DNA of 7,259 nucleotides from DASSKW01 sp035690065 (lineage in GTDB: Bacteria > Pseudomonadota > Gammaproteobacteria > Natronospirales > REEB76), in the NCBI GenBank assembly GCA_035690065.1, contig DASSKW010000100.1, forward strand, positions 1 to 7,259. The letters are read 5' to 3'. Position numbers and translations under genes: made by a program. Positions 4,701 through 7,259 of the stretch are shown here, piece by piece (position 1 is the stretch's first letter; each line of letters starts with the position of its first letter). Below the pieces are notes generated by a model. That model did not search any database. It was not told where the DNA came from and saw only the letters and a program-made list of their open reading frames with translations.

Positions 4701-7259
4701 TCTTGCCGTCGGCGATCAATACGGATTTGTCGGGCGCGATCTCGGCACGGACCGGGACGCCGGAATAGTGTACGTGCCGTTCGAGACGCTGTACCAACTT
4801 GCCGTCCTGGATGATTTCCGCTACCAGGGTGTTATCGCCTTCCTGCATGGTCACGCCCAACCATTCGCTGACTGCGACCGTGCGCTTGGCATTGCGCGTC
4901 ACGCCCAGGAAGTTGCGTTCGGAAACCGGCTGCCCGTTCACGGTTAGTGTGGCGTGTTGTTTCGGGCCGTGCTTGATCGCCACGTGAATACTCGGCACTG
5001 CCGGCAACCAGCCCTTGGCAGGCCAGATGACTTCCGGTTCGGGACTGGCCGTCTGCAACCACTTGGCATCGAGCTTGAACTGATCGGCCAGTGAATCCTG
5101 GTCGATGGGCTTATCCAGATCGGAATCGATTGTCGAGGTGATCGCGCCCTTGGCATCGGCCGGCGAGATGCCATGAGTATCGGTCTGCACCAGCCCGGAA
5201 CTCGCGCCGCCAGAGATCAAAGGCACGCCCTGCACGTCATAGTCGGCTTCGACCACGCTGCGACGATTCTCGGCGCGTCCCGCGTCGGTCTTGTTCGGTG
5301 CCACCGGTTCATCATCCGAGCGACCGTCGACCTTGACCTGGTCCCAGTTCAAACCGATCTCGTGACGCAGGTAGGCGGCTACCGATTGGGCGCGCTTGAT
5401 CGACAGTTGCTGATTGTCCTTGTAAGTCGCATCCGGCAATACTTTCACATCGTCGGTGTGTCCGATGATGTTGAGGTGGATGTTCCTGGCATATTTGATC
5501 TCGTTCACCAGATTGTCGACCGACTGCTTTTCGGTAGCGCTGAGATCGGAGCGTGCGAACAGGTAATTCTTGATGGTGAACTGCAGTTGCTTGTGCACAT
5601 ACTGGGCCTGGACCGGCAGTTTCACTTCTACTGTCGCGGTATGTTCATGGGCTTTGCCGGCAGTACCGAAATTCGCCAGCGCGCGCGTGATCCAGACCAC
5701 CTTGCGGTTCTTGTTGACGCCGGCCTGGGTCTCGAAATGCAGGCTGCCATGCCAGCCGACGACCTGATCGCCAAGCCGGAACACCAACGCACCGCCCATG
5801 TCCTCCGGATCTTCCACCTTGTGGCCGTCGAGCGTCGTCGAACCCGGGATGTAGCTCATCTCGTCAGGCAACAGCACCGTGACGCTGAGCTTGCTGACCG
5901 GCACGCCCGCCACTGCAAGGTCCAACTGATTTTGTACTTGCGCGCCCTGCCCTTGCTGAGTGAGTTGCAATGACACCTGGCCGGTAGGCGCCGGCATTTT
6001 GCGGATATGGAAATCGGTACGCCACAGCGCGCCACCGTGCAATTCGACGAATTGCGAATAGGCGCGGCCGGCAAAGCGGGTATTTTGCACGCAATTATCG
6101 ATCTCATAACCCTGTGGCAAGCTGTCCGTATCCAGTTGCACGACATGGGTGCCGTTCTGAACGGCTTCGAAATGGAAGCGGCCATCCTTGTCGGTCATGG
6201 CATAGGTACCGGTTTCCATCAGGATACGCACGCCACTCAAATCTTTCGGCGCGGCTTCGGAATCCTTGCCGCATCCCACCAGCACCCTGCCGATGATGGT
6301 ATTCACGTTCTGCATCAATTCATTCTGGATCTCAACCTGTGCGGTGGCGATATTCGAGGCAGCGTTGCCGGCACCGAAACCCTGCACGCTGTTGATCGCA
6401 GTGCCGAGCGGGGTCGCCGCACTGACTTCCACCACATAACTCAATTGAACCTGACTGGATTTATCGATGGCGCCGATCGTGAACTTCAACTGCTGGCCAT
6501 CCGGTGAGATCACCGGATCGGCAAGCTTCACCGTGCCGAGACGTGCCGAACCTTTCACATAACGGAAACCCTGAGGCAGGGTATCCAGCAGATAGACATC
6601 CTGCGCCGCCAGCGTGGTGCTGGTATTTTGTGCTACCAGGTTGAACTGGATCATGTCACCCACCGAGGCCGTGCTGACCGACGCGGTCTTCTGCACGAAC
6701 AGACTGGTGGAGACCGGATCGAGCGGGATGTCGTACCCCACCGAAGCACTCTTGCTGAGTGTGAAGGTCTTGTCGAACGACGCCGGACCCAGCACATAGG
6801 GCGCGCCGGACAACTGTTGTAACGCCGAGATCGATACCGCCGAAGCATAGTGGTAACCCGGCGGCGGAGTCACTTGTATCTTGTAATTGCCAGCTGCCAC
6901 GTCGGGTAACAGAAAGGCACCCTTTGCAGCACTGTAGCTGGCACCGGAACTATCCGTGACACTCTTGCCGGAAGTGACGGTGGACGGGAACTTGCTGACT
7001 CCATCGCGGCCCTTCACCGTCGCGGGAGCGCCGGTCGTCGCATCCACCAAGGTGATAGTCGCACCATTGACAGGTTGTCCGGTGACAGAATCGAACACTA
7101 CGTTGTAGGGGTCGACCAACGCTCGTGCTTTCGAAGTATCACTTGAATCGTAAGCATCCGTGTAATGCAATTTCAGTTGCTGGTTCGGCTTGAGCACCAG
7201 CGCACAGGCATTCGCTGCCGAAGTACTGGATGCAGTGAGCACGTAGCCAACGAAGACAC
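1765..7259 (-). CDS. Giant modular envelope protein: SdrD/B-like, DUF11, OmpA_C, Ig-like, C-terminal beta-barrel (N-terminus outside window)
   Basis: The frame stays open to the right edge, with five further codons beyond a GTG at 7242. That GTG is therefore probably internal and the true start is missing. Residues here count from it (1-1825). About 45-170 is a regulatory-like/SdrD-B-like fold (FDSVTGQPVNGATITLVDATT). About 174-305 is a DUF11 domain (VQKTASVSTASVGDMIQF, LLDTLPQGFRYVKGS). About 315-415 is a second regulatory-like fold (SGVRILMETG, TDKDGRFHFEAV). About 420-545 is a degenerate DUF11-like segment. About 555-670 is an OmpA-type peptidoglycan-binding domain (IIGHTDD at 592-598, LSIKRAQSVAAYL, AGRAENRRSV at 654-663). 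About 735-945 is Ig-like. About 945-1190 is a conserved module (YFMLYGDAS, FYAMFGDFNT, TELSRYDRQFNG, DYTIDYYSGTIFFKQPVP). About 1190-1825 alternates amphipathic strands with Ser/Thr/Asn/Gly-rich loops and ends in strand GVFIRFRFKF and C-terminal Phe, as outer-membrane barrels do. The likely site is the outer membrane, held to peptidoglycan. The role is unknown; adhesion, surface structure or export are possible. Relatives are usually annotated as DUF11 or OmpA-family proteins. Confidence 0.93.
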   Translation of the reverse strand, partial: VFVGYVLTASSTSAANACALVLKPNQQLKLHYTDAYDSSDTSKARALVDPYNVVFDSVTGQPVNGATITLVDATTGAPATVKGRDGVSKFPSTVTSGKSVTDSSGASYSAAKGAFLLPDVAAGNYKIQVTPPPGYHYASAVSISALQQLSGAPYVLGPASFDKTFTLSKSASVGYDIPLDPVSTSLFVQKTASVSTASVGDMIQFNLVAQNTSTTLAAQDVYLLDTLPQGFRYVKGSARLGTVKLADPVISPDGQQLKFTIGAIDKSSQVQLSYVVEVSAATPLGTAINSVQGFGAGNAASNIATAQVEIQNELMQNVNTIIGRVLVGCGKDSEAAPKDLSGVRILMETGTYAMTDKDGRFHFEAVQNGTHVVQLDTDSLPQGYEIDNCVQNTRFAGRAYSQFVELHGGALWRTDFHIRKMPAPTGQVSLQLTQQGQGAQVQNQLDLAVAGVPVSKLSVTVLLPDEMSYIPGSTTLDGHKVEDPEDMGGALVFRLGDQVVGWHGSLHFETQAGVNKNRKVVWITRALANFGTAGKAHEHTATVEVKLPVQAQYVHKQLQFTIKNYLFARSDLSATEKQSVDNLVNEIKYARNIHLNIIGHTDDVKVLPDATYKDNQQLSIKRAQSVAAYLRHEIGLNWDQVKVDGRSDDEPVAPNKTDAGRAENRRSVVEADYDVQGVPLISGGASSGLVQTDTHGISPADAKGAITSTIDSDLDKPIDQDSLADQFKLDAKWLQTASPEPEVIWPAKGWLPAVPSIHVAIKHGPKQHATLTVNGQPVSERNFLGVTRNAKRTVAVSEWLGVTMQEGDNTLVAEIIQDGKLVQRLERHVHYSGVPVRAEIAPDKSVLIADGKTRPLVAIRLFDRWGYPARRGMIGRYTVAAPYEPYQSQEDLQKNQLLAIGPREPVYTVREDGLAYIELAPTTTSGQVAIQLPLQSDTQQKLSVWLKPGNRDWVLVGIANGTTAFNGISGHIQTISGDDPNQDIYQDGRVAFYAKGMVKGEYLITAAYDSAKAAGVSTNGLQQSVDPNQYFMLYGDASAQGYDASSASKLYVKVERGQFYAMFGDFNTSMDVTELSRYDRQFNGIKSEYEGKHVAYTAFAARNAQSYVHDEIQGNGTSGLYHLSHQQILLNSETITIETRDRYHSENVISSQPLSRYLDYTIDYYSGTIFFKQPVPNYDQNFNPVYIVAQYEVTRPGDQSITAGGRAAVKLADGKVEIGTTFVNEGSDSGANKLTGADLKVQFTKNTVLKAEVAHTTTGAAGASSSLIGNGFTGSTSDNNNNSGAAYLVSLQNQSEKLESELYIRQEGDGFGLGQQSLSESASRKLGGDARYHLTKNWVLLGQIYREQELETTGLNSVADAGVSYQVNGNSVTAGVRHVESDYLAPTTADSTPSTAPTGSGSANQVYVGGSVGVLNNKVTLHGTTSQNTSGGASADPAYPASTTVGADYKLTDSATLFLNQQFTAGGSNQAYTRMTEFGVRSAPWEHAQLSSSLAQQMTEYGPRTFSTMGLTQGWNVTKELTLSAGLNRVSSMSQPAVPVTNAATTPVVGTATEDYNSMFLGGTYRKETWSWTTRVETLHSSSENREGLFGGFYKDLSNGNAFSASLQAFDSSFTGAGTSTSINGRIGFAHRPDNSNWAVLEQLDMVYGNQQGLSVSPFDQQGSTGVAASQQSPSDLAAAQGTSATFGIDQRTWKLVNNLQANYQASDRSQWSIYYGSKYARFVFDSGAYQGYTDLIGSEYRYDLTPHWDIGLIGSRLHTYSSGVYSNSYGIETGWDIHKNMWLSVGYNFKGFYDQDFTAAHYTAQGVFIRFRFKFDQDTVREMAEGNWF

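Noticed and set aside
5173..5973. A 266-codon plus-strand open frame
   Set aside because: It is antisense to the OmpA_C and DUF11-like coding part. High GC with codon-phase bias produces such mirror frames; no motif, signal or plausible start context supports it.
7240..7242. GTG as the start codon of the giant gene
   Set aside because: The frame continues to the edge without a stop, no Shine-Dalgarno precedes it, and no signal peptide follows, so it is most likely an internal Val codon.

Overview
The window holds the 5' part of one very large gene, the 3' part of another, and a complete small secretion gene between them. It looks like a Gram-negative proteobacterial chromosome. The evidence is a GspC-type inner-membrane protein of type II secretion, an OmpA-type peptidoglycan-binding domain, and a large C-terminal region built like an outer-membrane beta-barrel and ending in Phe. 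Moderate to high GC and the gene types would fit a gammaproteobacterium of the Xanthomonadales (Rhodanobacteraceae-like) type, but that placement is inference only.

Layout: (1) Bases 1-750, minus strand: the first 250 residues of a secreted SpvB/TcaC-type, RHS-related protein. It has a Sec signal peptide and a textbook SpvB N-terminal module, and runs off the left edge. (2) Bases 751-879: a short divergent promoter region with a clear Shine-Dalgarno for the SpvB-type gene and a weak sigma70-like promoter. (3) Bases 880-1665, plus strand: a complete GspC-family (T2SS_C, HR domain) gene without a PDZ domain and without visible T2SS partners. (4) Bases 1666-1764: a convergent gap with imperfect hairpins. 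(5) Bases 1765-7259, minus strand: at least 1,830 codons of a giant modular cell-envelope protein whose start lies beyond the right edge. Its order is SdrD/B-like or carboxypeptidase-regulatory-like fold, DUF11, a second regulatory-like fold with two cysteines, a DUF11-like segment, an OmpA_C domain, an Ig-like region, a conserved barrel-proximal module, and a long beta-barrel.

Taken together, two very large exported proteins flank a lone GspC-like connector. Each of the three genes is separately transcribable (divergent, then convergent), so this is not an operon. A functional link, such as the GspC homologue helping export one of the large neighbours, is a hypothesis only. No RNA genes, insertion sequences, CRISPR arrays or attachment sites were seen.
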